Shown: positions 34,979 to 44,464 of the stretch, one piece after another
How the letters are laid out: each line of letters opens with the position of its first letter
Numbering within the stretch: the first letter of the stretch is position 1
Assembly: GCA_033977485.1 (NCBI GenBank)
Contig: CM066994.1
Span: 29,772,637 to 29,836,636 of the forward strand
Direction of reading: 5' to 3'
From: Hydrangea macrophylla
Taxonomy: Eukaryota > Streptophyta > Magnoliopsida > Cornales > Hydrangeaceae
Length of the DNA stretch: 64,000 nt
The notes under the pieces: generated by a model
Told to the model about the DNA's origin: nothing
Database searches by the model: none
Seen by the model: only the letters and a program-made list of their open reading frames with translations
Position numbers and translations under genes: made by a program

Positions 34979-35105
34979 GTCGCGCGCGCGGTCCGCGGGC
35001 GCGAAAATCAGAAAATCGCTCGCGCGAGACCCCCAATAACTCGCTCGCGCGATCCGCGCGCGCGAAGGACCAAAAGTCGCGCTCGCGCGACCCGCTCGCG
35101 CGATA
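34979..35105. repeat. CpG-dense array in 5' LTR
   Basis: Repeated cgctcgcgcga-type strings, self-complementary over short arms, in otherwise AT-rich DNA. The 3' LTR array (42009-42147) has exactly one more 13-bp unit. Confidence 0.93.
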
Positions 35106-35245
35106 TGCCCAAAAACCAATGTTGCGTATTTCAGTATACTGAAGACTCCTGTGCAAACGAGACTGCTAAACGACGTCCAGACTGTAAATTACATGCGTTT
35201 CAGTTCGTTTCGGGTTAGGAAGCCTTCCAAAGCTTGTACAAACTC

Positions 35246-35252
35246 TATTTAA
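35246..35252 (+). promoter_or_regulatory. Athila-like LTR TATA-like box
   Basis: TATTTAA, downstream of the CpG array and 132 bases before the 16-codon ORF; also at 42290-42296 in the 3' LTR. Confidence 0.55.
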
Positions 35253-35377
35253 ACTCCAAATTTACTCAATTAGGGGGTTGGCAACTATTATACACATTCA
35301 TATACAGCCATATACACACACTTCCAGCCCTTGAAGAGGGAGAAGCAAGGAGAAGAAGAAGAAGACCAAGGATTTCC

Positions 35378-35428
35378 ATGGCCTCCTCCATCAACTACTT
35401 GCCGATCTCTACTCCTATGGCAGCTTAG
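35378..35428 (+). CDS. 16-codon leader ORF in Athila-like copy 1 5' LTR
   Basis: ATG in context TTCCATGG with stop TAG, encoding MASSINYLPISTPMAA. The 3' LTR version (42422-42472) has one change (Y to C). Copy 2 keeps an ORF of exactly the same length at the same place. It would be the first strong-context ATG after the TATA-like box, so it is a candidate upstream ORF; translation is not shown. Confidence 0.45.
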   Translation: MASSINYLPISTPMAA

Positions 35429-35438
35429 ATCTTAGATC

Positions 35439-35461
35439 TAGGGTTTCAATGAAGCCCTAGA
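35439..35461 (+). other. Telo-box hairpin in LTR
   Basis: CTAGGGTTTC-aat-GAAGCCCTAG folds into a hairpin and contains the complement of AAACCCTA (telo-box-like). Copy 2 has the same hairpin with one base changed (14103-14125), which keeps the pairing. Confidence 0.6.
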
Positions 35462-36165
35462 TGAGTAATAGGGTTTTATTTATGCTTTTATTTTAGTTTT
35501 ATTGTGTATGGATGACAGTCACATGTTTAGAGGATTTTATAAATAAATCGTACTTACATTGATTAAATCATTGCTTTCAGAATTTATTCTTGTCTTAGAT
35601 CTATTTTGACTGTGATGTGCTCAACGATCTATTCTTGCTGTGCTTGTTTAGGTTGTTTACATGTGATGGTGCTTTATTGATTCGTGCTATCAAGTATCCG
35701 AATAGTCCATGCCTAGGTTAGACGGATTAGATCACAACCCTAGTTTAGTGTGAGATAATTCGTGCTATCCGCAGATGGATTATGTTGGTGCTTGAACCAT
35801 GATTATCTTCTTGTCGGAGGAATTGGGCTTGTAGCTACAATTCCCCATATTCATCCAACGTAATAAGCTAAAGTAATTCATAAATATGCCTATTATGAAG
35901 CTAGTGGTGGATTTGTAATCCTAGGTTCCCTTAAACATTCATTAAAAACACTTTTAATTGCTTTCATAGTTTAGATTTATTTTTATTGTTATTAGTTTAA
36001 TTAAATCCAAATCAAAATCCGTTTTTCCTAATTAATTAGACTTAGGTTTTAAAATTAAGTTGCTGTAGTAATCAATCTCTGTGGGTTCGACCTTTACTTC
36101 CACACTGCAAATCCTTTGAAAAGTAAAGAATACTTTTATATCTTGATTCTGACAACATCAATTTT

Positions 36166-36183
36166 TGGCGCCGTTGCCGGGGA
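36166..36183 (+). other. Athila-like primer binding site
   Basis: TGGCGCCGTTGCCGGGGA five bases after the LTR end. This site is typical of plant Athila/Tat-group elements and is usually assigned to tRNA-Asp. Confidence 0.9.
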
Positions 36184-36635
36184 TTGTATTACTACTCTTA
36201 GTTTTATAATCTTAGTTTAGTTAATTCGTAAATATTAGATTAGTTTTTTATTTTTCTTATTTTCTGTTTTTGTTTTTTAGTTACTAACTTGTTTCTTTTA
36301 TTTTGTAGTCAACGTTTCCGAGTGGAGTAGCTAATTACATCAAAGGAGCTTACGCAAATAAAATAAATAAATAAAATAAATTGCTTCCTTTGGAATTCGC
36401 TTTAAACCGCTGTAAGTCAGGGCGCTGTGACGCACTATTTGCATTAGTTTAGGGTTAATTGCACTGCATTAGCTAGGAAACCCGGGGCGCTGGGCTTGAC
36501 GCGGTCATTGCATTACAGGATAATTTGCATGCATCATAGTAGTTGAGTGCTTGTTATCTTACTTGCGTGATTGCTATTTGTTTTTTTTTGTTTAGTTAGT
36601 CTTTGTTTTTAATTTCTTTTCTTTTCTTTTAGTTT
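36184..36635. other. Athila-like leader, no gene seen
   Basis: AT-rich leader between primer site and gag start with pyrimidine-rich tracts. Two similar stretches (gggcgctgtgacgc at about 36420 and ggggcgctgggcttgacgc at about 36484) form a short direct repeat. Confidence 0.5.
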
Positions 36636-39236
36636 ATGTTAGGTACACGTTCAAACAAACCAGATTTAAAATCTTTCGATCTTGAACTTGAACGTACCTT
36701 AAGAACTAGTAAGTCCACAACCCAAGCTTCTAGAGCTAGGTTGCAAGACGACGAATCAACTCCGATTCCGTCGTCGTTGTTTGAGGCCGAAATTCAAAGT
36801 ACCCGTGAACGGTTAAGGAGAGCTCGAACTTTTAAAATCAAACCGATTAAAATGGCTGACGGTGGAAATAACAACAACAATCAAAACGATGATGCTAATA
36901 TGAATAATCTTAATATACCGCCACCTCCTCCACTTATAAATTATTTTATTCCTACTACTTACACGCCACAAGCCAGTATCGAATTACCGGAGGCGACGGC
37001 ATCTCATTTTGAGATAAAGTCGTCTACGATCTCGCTATTACCTTCCTTCCATGGCCGTCTAAATGAAGACCCTTACCAACACTTAGGGGATTTTCAGGGT
37101 ATATGCTCTACTTTGAAAATACAGAACCTAAATAATGATGAATTAAAATTGCGGCTCTTCCCATTCTCTTTAAAAGACAAAGCTAAATATTGGCTTCAAT
37201 CTTTGGAGCCAAACACAATAAAAACATGGGAAGCCTTACACACCGCCTTTTTACAAAAGTTTTTCCCTATTATGCGTACAAATAAGATAAGAAAAGACAT
37301 AACTAATTTTGTGATGCAAGATGGGGAGACTCTTTATGACACGTGGGAAAAATTTAAAGAATTATTACGTTCGTGTCCACATCATCAGGTTCCCAAGTGG
37401 CAATTGGTTCAAGTCTTCTACGAGGGGCTTATTCCCTCTGTTAGGAATACCGTCGATGCCGTTTGTGCGGGAACTTTCCTACACAAAAGCGCCGACGAGG
37501 CCTGGAAAATATTTGAAACGTTAAGCGAGAACTCGATGCATCAGGCTGTGTCGGTACGTTCTGAGGGATACCTTCAACCTAAGCGAGAGGTGACAGTTGA
37601 GTCAAGTCAATCATTTCAAATACAAGAATTAAATAGAAAACTTGACCGACTTATGCAAATGAACAAACCGTCTAATCCATCCTCTTTAGAAGTATGTGCA
37701 TTATGTTCTGAACCGTCCCATAATATCTTTGCATGTCCTTCTGCATCTCAATATCCGGAATTTGTTGAACAACACGTTAATTCTATGCAACAATTCCCAC
37801 AAAATAATTACAATCCTAGGTCGACTAATTTTCCAAATACGTACCGACCCCAATACCAACAAGGTCAATACCAACCACCTCCTCCACCTCCACGCAATAA
37901 TGCATTTGAGGAAAAGGTGTTGGCCTCACTTGAAAACTTTGGTTCGGTGGTTCAGTTAGTACACTCTCACACACAATCCATCGCAAAACTGGAGTCCCAA
38001 GTAGGGCAAATTGTTAATACATTAAACCGTTTAACTGAGAGTAAGTTGCCGAGTCAACCTACTCAGCAACCTAAGGGGCAATACGCAGTGGGTAGTACGA
38101 GTGAGAGTGTGAACGCTGTTTCGACTAGGACGACTGCTCGAGATGAGGAAGTTGTTGTAATTCCGGATGAGAGTGAGAAAGATGGGAAAATTAATTTAAA
38201 TGTGAATAAGGAGGGTGAGGGAACGAGTAGAATTCAAAAAGATAAAGGACCGGCCCCAACAAACTATATTCCAAGAATGCCATATCCACCAAACGTTGAG
38301 GGACCGTCACATTCGCCTAAGAAAGGGTCTAAGGTTGAGGATATACTCGAGGTGTTCAAACAAGTTAAAATCAATATTCCTTTCCTCGATGCTATAAAAC
38401 AAATTCCCGCTTATGCTAAATGTCTAAAAGACCTTTGTACTCAAAAACGCAAAATACGGAGTCATACTCCTAAAAAGGTCTTTCTCACGGAAAAAGTAAG
38501 CTCTATATTCCAACACGCTCCTCCAAAATATAAAGATCCAGGTACGCCTACGATTTCATGTGTCATAGGTGACACTATCATTCATAGGGCTCTCCTTGAC
38601 TTAGGAGCTAGTGTTAATCTCATACCTTATCACGTCTATCAACAATTAGGACTAGGTGAACTGAAACCAACGGCCGCTACTATACAATTAGCGGATCGTT
38701 CTATTAAAATTCCTAGGGGAATCGTCGAGGACGTCTTGGTTAAAGTTGATAAATGCTTCTATCCTGTAGATTTTATGGTCCTTGACACTGAACCCGTGTT
38801 AGATACTAGAAAACACACTCCTGTCATTCTAGGCCGTCCATTCTTAGCCACGGCCAACGCACGTGTCAATTGTAGAACAGGGGTGATGAAAGTGTCGTTT
38901 GGGAACATGAATTTAAAATTAAATGTTTTTAATGCTATGGATCAACCTCCTAAAGACGACGATTACCTATGTGAGGCGGAAGGTGAGGTAAAACGGAATA
39001 TTGCGCCTACCAAAGAAATAAACGTGAGTAACAAAAACGATATAGCGGACGATGATGAGTGGATGAATCCTAATCCCGTGGACCCTAATGCGGAATCTAC
39101 TCGGAAGGTAAGAAATCGACTTGAACATAATGACAAACCGTCAATCGAATTACTTCGAAGCGACGTAGTTTCTGCTTACCATCGGGCTCTTCCTGACATC
39201 TTAAAGGGTTCACAGTCTGATTTTCAACCTCCGTAA
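36636..39236 (+). CDS. Athila-like gag-protease polyprotein (intact)
   Basis: An open frame of 866 codons. A basic, Arg-rich N-terminus (residues 1-75) leads to a retrotransposon gag core (about 140-300; DPYQHLGDFQGICSTL, FPFSLKDKAKYWLQSL, WEALHTAFLQKFFP). A CCHC-type knuckle is at residues 354-367 (CALCSEPSHNIFAC) and a Gln/Pro-rich stretch with a possible coiled coil at about 380-470. The aspartic protease has its catalytic motif written DLGAS at 655-659, as is common in Athila proteins, and VILGRPFLATANA near 730. Gag would form the particle and the protease would cut it. The frame ends in TAA, then two stem-loops, then noncoding DNA where pol would normally continue. The ATG at 36636 is the first in frame after the leader. 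Confidence 0.93.
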   Translation: MLGTRSNKPDLKSFDLELERTLRTSKSTTQASRARLQDDESTPIPSSLFEAEIQSTRERLRRARTFKIKPIKMADGGNNNNNQNDDANMNNLNIPPPPPLINYFIPTTYTPQASIELPEATASHFEIKSSTISLLPSFHGRLNEDPYQHLGDFQGICSTLKIQNLNNDELKLRLFPFSLKDKAKYWLQSLEPNTIKTWEALHTAFLQKFFPIMRTNKIRKDITNFVMQDGETLYDTWEKFKELLRSCPHHQVPKWQLVQVFYEGLIPSVRNTVDAVCAGTFLHKSADEAWKIFETLSENSMHQAVSVRSEGYLQPKREVTVESSQSFQIQELNRKLDRLMQMNKPSNPSSLEVCALCSEPSHNIFACPSASQYPEFVEQHVNSMQQFPQNNYNPRSTNFPNTYRPQYQQGQYQPPPPPPRNNAFEEKVLASLENFGSVVQLVHSHTQSIAKLESQVGQIVNTLNRLTESKLPSQPTQQPKGQYAVGSTSESVNAVSTRTTARDEEVVVIPDESEKDGKINLNVNKEGEGTSRIQKDKGPAPTNYIPRMPYPPNVEGPSHSPKKGSKVEDILEVFKQVKINIPFLDAIKQIPAYAKCLKDLCTQKRKIRSHTPKKVFLTEKVSSIFQHAPPKYKDPGTPTISCVIGDTIIHRALLDLGASVNLIPYHVYQQLGLGELKPTAATIQLADRSIKIPRGIVEDVLVKVDKCFYPVDFMVLDTEPVLDTRKHTPVILGRPFLATANARVNCRTGVMKVSFGNMNLKLNVFNAMDQPPKDDDYLCEAEGEVKRNIAPTKEINVSNKNDIADDDEWMNPNPVDPNAESTRKVRNRLEHNDKPSIELLRSDVVSAYHRALPDILKGSQSDFQPP

Positions 39237-39242
39237 GTCTTG

Positions 39243-39300
39243 AGCTAGAACGGTCTAGCTGAAGACGTAAAAGTTAGCGCTTCTTGGGAGGCAACCCAAG
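39243..39300 (+). other. Two stem-loops after the gag-protease stop
   Basis: AGCTAGAACGGTCTAGCT (39243-39260, 7-bp stem) and CTTGGGAGGCAACCCAAG (39283-39300, 6-bp stem) lie 7 and 47 bases after the stop codon. Both are present at the same place in copy 2 (17536-17553, 17496-17513), with pairing kept. Confidence 0.75.
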
Positions 39301-39435
39301 CTTTAGTTCGTTTGTTTTTCTTTGTTTTTGGGTGATTTTAGTCTGTTTTTGAGGTGCTGGATAGGTTTGGGGGTTGGAATAGAATTATTTTTAATTAATA
39401 TGCATAAAATAAGTGAACCAAGTGAAATGGCCATT

Positions 39436-39673
39436 CTCGCGCGCGCGGCCCGCTCGCGCGAGACGTCGCTCGCGCGGCCCGCTGGCGCGAGATGGCCCCT
39501 TAGTGTTTTTTTTCTTTGTTTTCTTTTTATGAGGCCTCAGGTTCTCCTCGCGCCTGGAATCGCGGGCGCGAGGTACCTCGCTCGCGCGAGATAGCATTAA
39601 AAAAAAAAAAAAAAAAAAAAAATCCTGGGAATTCGCGCGCGCGACGGCCGCTCGCGCGGACCGCGCGCGCGAT
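39436..39673. repeat. CpG-dense blocks in internal region
   Basis: Blocks of cgctcgcgcg-type repeats, same motif as in the LTR, interrupted by AT-rich sequence and poly-A at 39599-39623. Confidence 0.9.
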
Positions 39674-40062
39674 TCCCCCATTTCTGCATATTTTCTTTTG
39701 TTTTCTTGTATCCTTCCCCCACACTGGTTCTAATAGTTTTTACGTTTCTGTTTTTGTTTATTTGGTTCAGTTTAGTTCAAGTTAGTCGTTGTTTTCCTTA
39801 TTATATTTATACTTTTTCGTTTTATTTCTTTTCCTTTTGCTAATGTAGTTTAGTTTAACTTAGTTTTAAACTTTATATTTTCTATTTTGGTTTCATGTCC
39901 TTTTAATATTCTTTTGTTAGTTTGTTTTCTTTTATTAAGACGTAACAGGTAACATTGAACTTTATAGCCATATTCCTTTGTGTTCATCTGTTCTGTGTTT
40001 GCTGAGATCGAGGTATTATCGTTCCTTCTTTCTTACCTACTCTCCTTTCTTTCGTTTTATTG

Positions 40063-40101
40063 TTTCATTGGGGACAATGAAAGGTTTAGGTTTGGGGGTA
40101 T
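40063..40101 (+). other. Hairpin and second polypurine-like tract
   Basis: TTTCATTG-GGGA-CAATGAAA (40063-40082) is followed by ggtttaggtttgggggta, resembling the terminal purine tract (aggtttgggggtg, 41821-41833). Copy 2 has both (16649-16688) at a similar distance from its LTR. Confidence 0.6.
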
Positions 40102-41820
40102 GCACACACATGCACATTAGTTTATGCTAAATTTTAAAATTTTTCAATAAGTGTGTTTAAATAAACGATAGTACTAACGTTTTTGCAATATCAATTTGAT
40201 ACTTCTTGTTCAATAACCTTGGATTGTTATAGAATGGTAAACAAGAGAAAATGTGATTAAATATTTGCTAAAGTCATGTTGAAATGTTTTAAGTTATGTA
40301 TTGTTTGAATCGTAGTTTTATATCATAGATTTGCACATAAACATATGCACTGCACGTAGTCATTGGAATACATGTTGGTTGTGAACTATAATATGATTCG
40401 GATTTCTAGATAACATATGGTGGAGACTAAGCCCGGTGAGCTTTTGAGCCTATCTTTTCTATTTAGAGGGTTCTAAATACATTGTGTTTGTCGAATTTCA
40501 TTGAAATAGCGCATTAACTTGTTGTTTAGTCTCATTATTCTTGTTTTGGTTGATAGTCAAGTTAAAATATTTGTTACCATGCTAAATAATCTTCCGTCGT
40601 AAACATTGAAGAACCGTATTACCCTAGGAAATGATTTTAGGCTTTCTTTGTTTACTGTCGGCCGATAAAAGATAAAATTTCCTTAGTTCGTCCTTTGAGC
40701 CGTTAAAATGCCATTTCTTTCTTTGATTACCATTATCCTTGTTTTTGCTCCGACTTGACAAACTTGGAGTTCACCACTGAGAGATTTGTCACCTTTTAGT
40801 AGTGTTAAGGTGATGTGTGATTGAGAAGAAGAAGACAAGATGCTATTGGGGTAGTTGCTTGGTATTCAATAGTCATTTGAGAAGCGAGAAAAGAAAAAGG
40901 AAAAGAAAACAAAATAAAAAGGAGAAGGTTGAAAAAAAAAATGAAAGAAAATGAATGAAAAGGAATGGAGAGAAAGAAAAGATGAAAAGTTTGTAGAAAA
41001 AGAATGAAAGAGATCGAACATGCCTTACAATGCCATTCTAAATCTACCCATATATCCATTTTATCTTTTTTTTTATTACCTGAGCCATGTTACAACCTTT
41101 GAAAAGTCCTATTTGATCCTAGGGAACATGGTTCGGATATGAAAATAATGGGGGGGGGGATTAAAACATGGTAATGATTAATTTTTCTTGATTATTGGCA
41201 TCTTATCCATGAGACTACTGTTCTTTCGTGTCATGCGTCTTTTTCATGTCATATGTGAGCATTTATCGTTTTGAAAATATATTTCCTTTACTCACATATA
41301 TTAGAAAAATTACACATGTTTCTGAGTGTTTCATTTTAGAGTGTAATTGACATTGTGAGATTCGTAGTCGAAGCATAGTTAGATGGTTATCCGGGTTATA
41401 TTCCAAGTTCATGACATGCGCGTGTTCATTTGATTACCTCATCACACACGTGCAATCTTATGAGGAACTCTATTGATTCGTACATTGCATGCACTTGATT
41501 GTTTCTCATGATATAGGTGAACGTTTGATTCTGTTTCTTTTTGTTCGTTATTCTATTTCAAATCTTTGTTGTATAATAAGGAGTATTGAATTTTATGTTT
41601 TTCATTTTAATAAAAGTTTTTAAAATTTTAAGTTAATAAAGATGGTTGTGGGTAACTTGTTGATGAGAATCCTCACGAGACTTCACTCGTCCGACTAGGG
41701 ACACCTAGGGGTTTAAAAGGCTTGTTGCATACGCTAAATGCAATCGTGATCCATACGAAAATGGAATAGATTTTTATTAGTAGTTTTTATTTTAGTTTTG
41801 CTCGAGGACTAGCAAAATGT

Positions 41821-41833
41821 AGGTTTGGGGGTG
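41821..41833 (+). other. Athila-like polypurine tract
   Basis: aggtttgggggtg directly before the 3' LTR TGATCGGG; the same in copy 2. Confidence 0.8.
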
Positions 41834-43204
41834 TGATCGGGAGAGAACTAATCCTAAATATATGCCTTAATGAACATTTGTTAGACCATTTTATCCTGTT
41901 TTTGTATATTTTTACTTCGTTTTCTAGTTTCTGACAGGTTTTGGAAGAAATCAGCTAAACCAGGCTAAACAGGGTGAAAAGTCAGAAAGAAAGAAGCTGA
42001 AAAATGCAAGTCGCGCGCGCGGTCCGCGGGCGCGAAAATCAGAAAATCGCTCGCGCGATCCGCTCGCGCGAGACCCCCAATAACTCGCTCGCGCGATCCG
42101 CGCGCGCGAAGGACCAAAAGTCGCGCTCGCGCGACCCGCTCGCGCGATATGCCCAAAAACCAATGTTGCGTATTTCAGTATACTGAAGACTCCTGTGCAA
42201 ACGAGACTGCTAAACGACGTCCAGACTGTAAATTACATGCGTTTCAGTTCGTTTCGGGTTAGGAAGCCTTCCAAAGCTTGTACAAACTCTATTTAAACTC
42301 CAAATTTACTCAATTAGGGGGTTGGCAACTATTATACACATTCATATACAGCCATATACACACACTTCCAGCCCTTGAAGAGGGAGAAGCAAGGAGAAGA
42401 AGAAGAAGACCAAGGATTTCCATGGCCTCCTCCATCAACTGCTTGCCGATCTCTACTCCTATGGCAGCTTAGATCTTAGATCTAGGGTTTCAATGAAGCC
42501 CTAGATGAGTAATAGGGTTTTATTTATGCTTTTATTTTAGTTTTATTGTGTATGGATGACAGTCACATGTTTAGAGGATTTTATAAATAAATCGTACTTA
42601 CATTGATTAAATCATTGCTTTCAGAATTTATTCTTGTCTTAGATCTATTTTGACTGTGATGTGCTCAACGATCTATTCTTGCTGTGCTTGTTTAGGTTGT
42701 TTACATGTGATGGTGCTTTATTGATTCGTGCTATCAAGTATCCGAATAGTCCATGCCTAGGTTAGACGGATTAGATCACAACCCTAGTTTAGTGTGAGAT
42801 AATTCGTGCTATCCGCAGATGGATTATGTTGGTGCTTGAACCATGATTATCTTCTTGTCGGAGGAATTGGGCTTGTAGCTACAATTCCCCATATTCATCC
42901 AACGTAATAAGCTAAAGTAATTCATAAATATGCCTATTATGAAGCTAGTGGTGGATTTGTAATCCTAGGTTCCCTTAAACATTCATTAAAAACACTTTTA
43001 ATTGCTTTCATAGTTTAGATTTATTTTTATTGTTATTAGTTTAATTAAATCCAAATCAAAATCCGTTTTTCCTAATTAATTAGACTTAGGTTTTAAAATT
43101 AAGTTGCTGTAGTAATCAATCTCTGTGGGTTCGACCTTTACTTCCACACTGCAAATCCTTTGAAAAGTAAAGAATACTTTTATATCTTGATTCTGACAAC
43201 ATCA
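41834..43204 (+). repeat. Athila-like copy 1, 3' LTR
   Basis: 1371 bp. Differences from the 5' LTR seen by eye are T for C in aaatatatgcc near its start, G for A in caactgcttg, and one extra 13-bp unit in the CpG array. The 16-codon ORF is at 42422-42472. Confidence 0.95.
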
Positions 43205-43209
43205 GATGC
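43205..43209. repeat. Target-site duplication GATGC (right)
   Basis: Matches 34798-34802. Confidence 0.95.
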
Positions 43210-43221
43210 CATCTGGGTAAA

Positions 43222-43629
43222 TCATATAACCTCCAAAGTCATCACTAACATAGTGGCCTGGTTCTCGAGACTGTGTTTTGTGCATAGGCACTCCTTGGAA
43301 TGGTGAGGTTGTTGGAGGGGTACAGGAGGCGGTGGGGCCATTTGGCAGGTACTATCGTGCATCCTTTCAAAGTCTTCATGGTTCTTAAGTAACACAACCA
43401 TTTCGTCCTGGACTTTCTTGACGATTTCAACCTCATAGATTGCCTCTAAGCGTAGGGTATCATAGTTATAAACGTTACTCTTATTTATTTTGACCCATAA
43501 GTTTCTCTTCCCTCCGTCTCTAGCTAGTTCTTGGATTTGGCGATGGTATATATCTGGGTTTGCTGGAACTATGCGATTGGGGAAAATCAGACGTCCTCCA
43601 AAAGGATCCAGAACATAGTGGGGTTCCAT
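43222..43629 (-). CDS. Gypsy-2 leader ORF 2, function unknown
   Basis: 135 codons on the minus strand between the Gypsy-2 primer site and gag. The middle is charged and helix-like (YEVEIVKKVQDEMVVLLKNH), followed by a proline-rich MAPPPPVPL stretch. No known domain is recognised. It ends just before the site where Athila-like copy 1 inserted. It could be a leader protein of this lineage, part of an upstream exon, or a chance frame. Confidence 0.4.
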   Translation of the reverse strand: MEPHYVLDPFGGRLIFPNRIVPANPDIYHRQIQELARDGGKRNLWVKINKSNVYNYDTLRLEAIYEVEIVKKVQDEMVVLLKNHEDFERMHDSTCQMAPPPPVPLQQPHHSKECLCTKHSLENQATMLVMTLEVI

Positions 43630-43970
43630 ATTACCTGTTTCATCAGAAGAACTATCTAATTAAGGTATTGGTTCGAATTGTCTTAAGGTTTATCACTTAA
43701 AATTTAACTTATTAACTCGTAAAGAAAATAATACAAACACAGAAATTTGAAAATTAATAGGTAGGTCTTTCATTAATAAAAAGGGTTTTACATAAGAGAG
43801 AATTGAATTACAACTTCTACATATATATCCGCCAAAATGTGGGATTATAATCCCAACACAACATTAATACGACATGAGCTAACTAGGGTGTTCTAATCCT
43901 CTAATTGTGGGAATTCTTTCGAGATATCCATTTCTTCAGGCAGGGTAAATGACATCCATCTCTCATTGTC

Positions 43971-44342
43971 CTACCCTATCGGCCAGTCAGGGTCGTATGT
44001 GTACAATGTTCCTTTTTCAATGAGATCTTCATCAGTCAGGTAAATCTCCACTTCCTCGTCTTCAGAGCTGTCTACTGGGCTGACAAGAGTCTCTAGAGGG
44101 GTTATCTCAGTCTGTGCTTCTTCTAAGTTGATTGTCACAGCGTCGTTAGGAATGTCAGAGGTTTCATCCACCTCTATTGGCACTAGACGGGGTGCTATAA
44201 CGATATGACGCACGATCTTGGAAACCTTTTTCATAAAGAAGAGGCATCTCATCAACTTTCCTATACTTTTATAAGACTGATGTTTGAAAGCAGCACCAAT
44301 GTAGACTAGTCCTTGGAAAAAGGCTTCCTTGTAGTTCTTCAT
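43971..44342 (-). CDS. Gypsy-2 leader ORF 1, function unknown
   Basis: 123 codons on the minus strand, beginning about 110 bases after the primer site. The first part is basic (KHQSYKSIGKLMRCLFFMKKVSKIVRH) and the second strongly acidic (SSEDEEVEIYLTDEDLIEKG). No domain is recognised. Together with 43222-43629 and 34171-34641 it makes a leader of about 2.2 kb before gag. Confidence 0.4.
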   Translation of the reverse strand: MKNYKEAFFQGLVYIGAAFKHQSYKSIGKLMRCLFFMKKVSKIVRHIVIAPRLVPIEVDETSDIPNDAVTINLEEAQTEITPLETLVSPVDSSEDEEVEIYLTDEDLIEKGTLYTYDPDWPIG

Positions 44343-44453
44343 ACTACCTGTTTGACAGAAAGACTATTTTAGTATCGTTTATCGTTTCTAAAACATCTTA
44401 AGGTTCTTAATCTTAAGGGTGTCGGACAGTCAGCGAGCACAACTAATCCTAGT

Positions 44454-44464
44454 GCTCTGATACA
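44454..44464 (-). other. Gypsy-2 primer binding site
   Basis: Minus-strand TGTATCAGAGC shortly after the 5' LTR end; it differs by one base from the usual TGGTATCAGAGC tRNA-Met site. Confidence 0.8.

Larger units (their letters stand above)
34803..36160 (+). repeat. Athila-like copy 1, 5' LTR
   Basis: 1358 bp, TGATCGGGAG...GACAACATCA. In order it has a CpG-dense array (34979-35105), TATA-like box (35246-35252), purine-rich leader, 16-codon ORF (35378-35428) and a CTAGGGTTTC hairpin (about 35439-35461). Confidence 0.95.
39301..41820 (+). mobile_element. Athila-like copy 1, noncoding internal region
   Basis: 2.5 kb without any frame resembling pol. It holds CpG-dense blocks (39436-39591 and 39634-39673, separated by a 22-base poly-A), a hairpin plus purine tract (40063-40101), and a conserved stretch around 41640-41740 (cactcgtccgactagggaca) also present in copy 2 near 15000-15070. 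The whole region aligns with 14873-17495 in reverse orientation. Confidence 0.85.
34803..43204 (+). mobile_element. Athila-like copy 1: young LTR retrotransposon with gag-protease only
   Basis: Complete 8.4-kb element nested in the Gypsy-2 leader, with GATGC target duplication, 5' LTR 34803-36160, primer site 36166-36183, gag-protease ORF 36636-39236, a long noncoding region 39237-41820, a purine tract and 3' LTR 41834-43204. The LTRs differ by two substitutions and one 13-bp repeat unit by eye, so insertion is recent. Primer site and protease motif (DLGAS) point to the Athila group. No RT, RNase H or integrase was found in any frame, so it needs an autonomous partner. A diverged second copy (13400-18006) also lacks pol in the part preserved, so this is a family and not one deleted copy. 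Confidence 0.94.
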
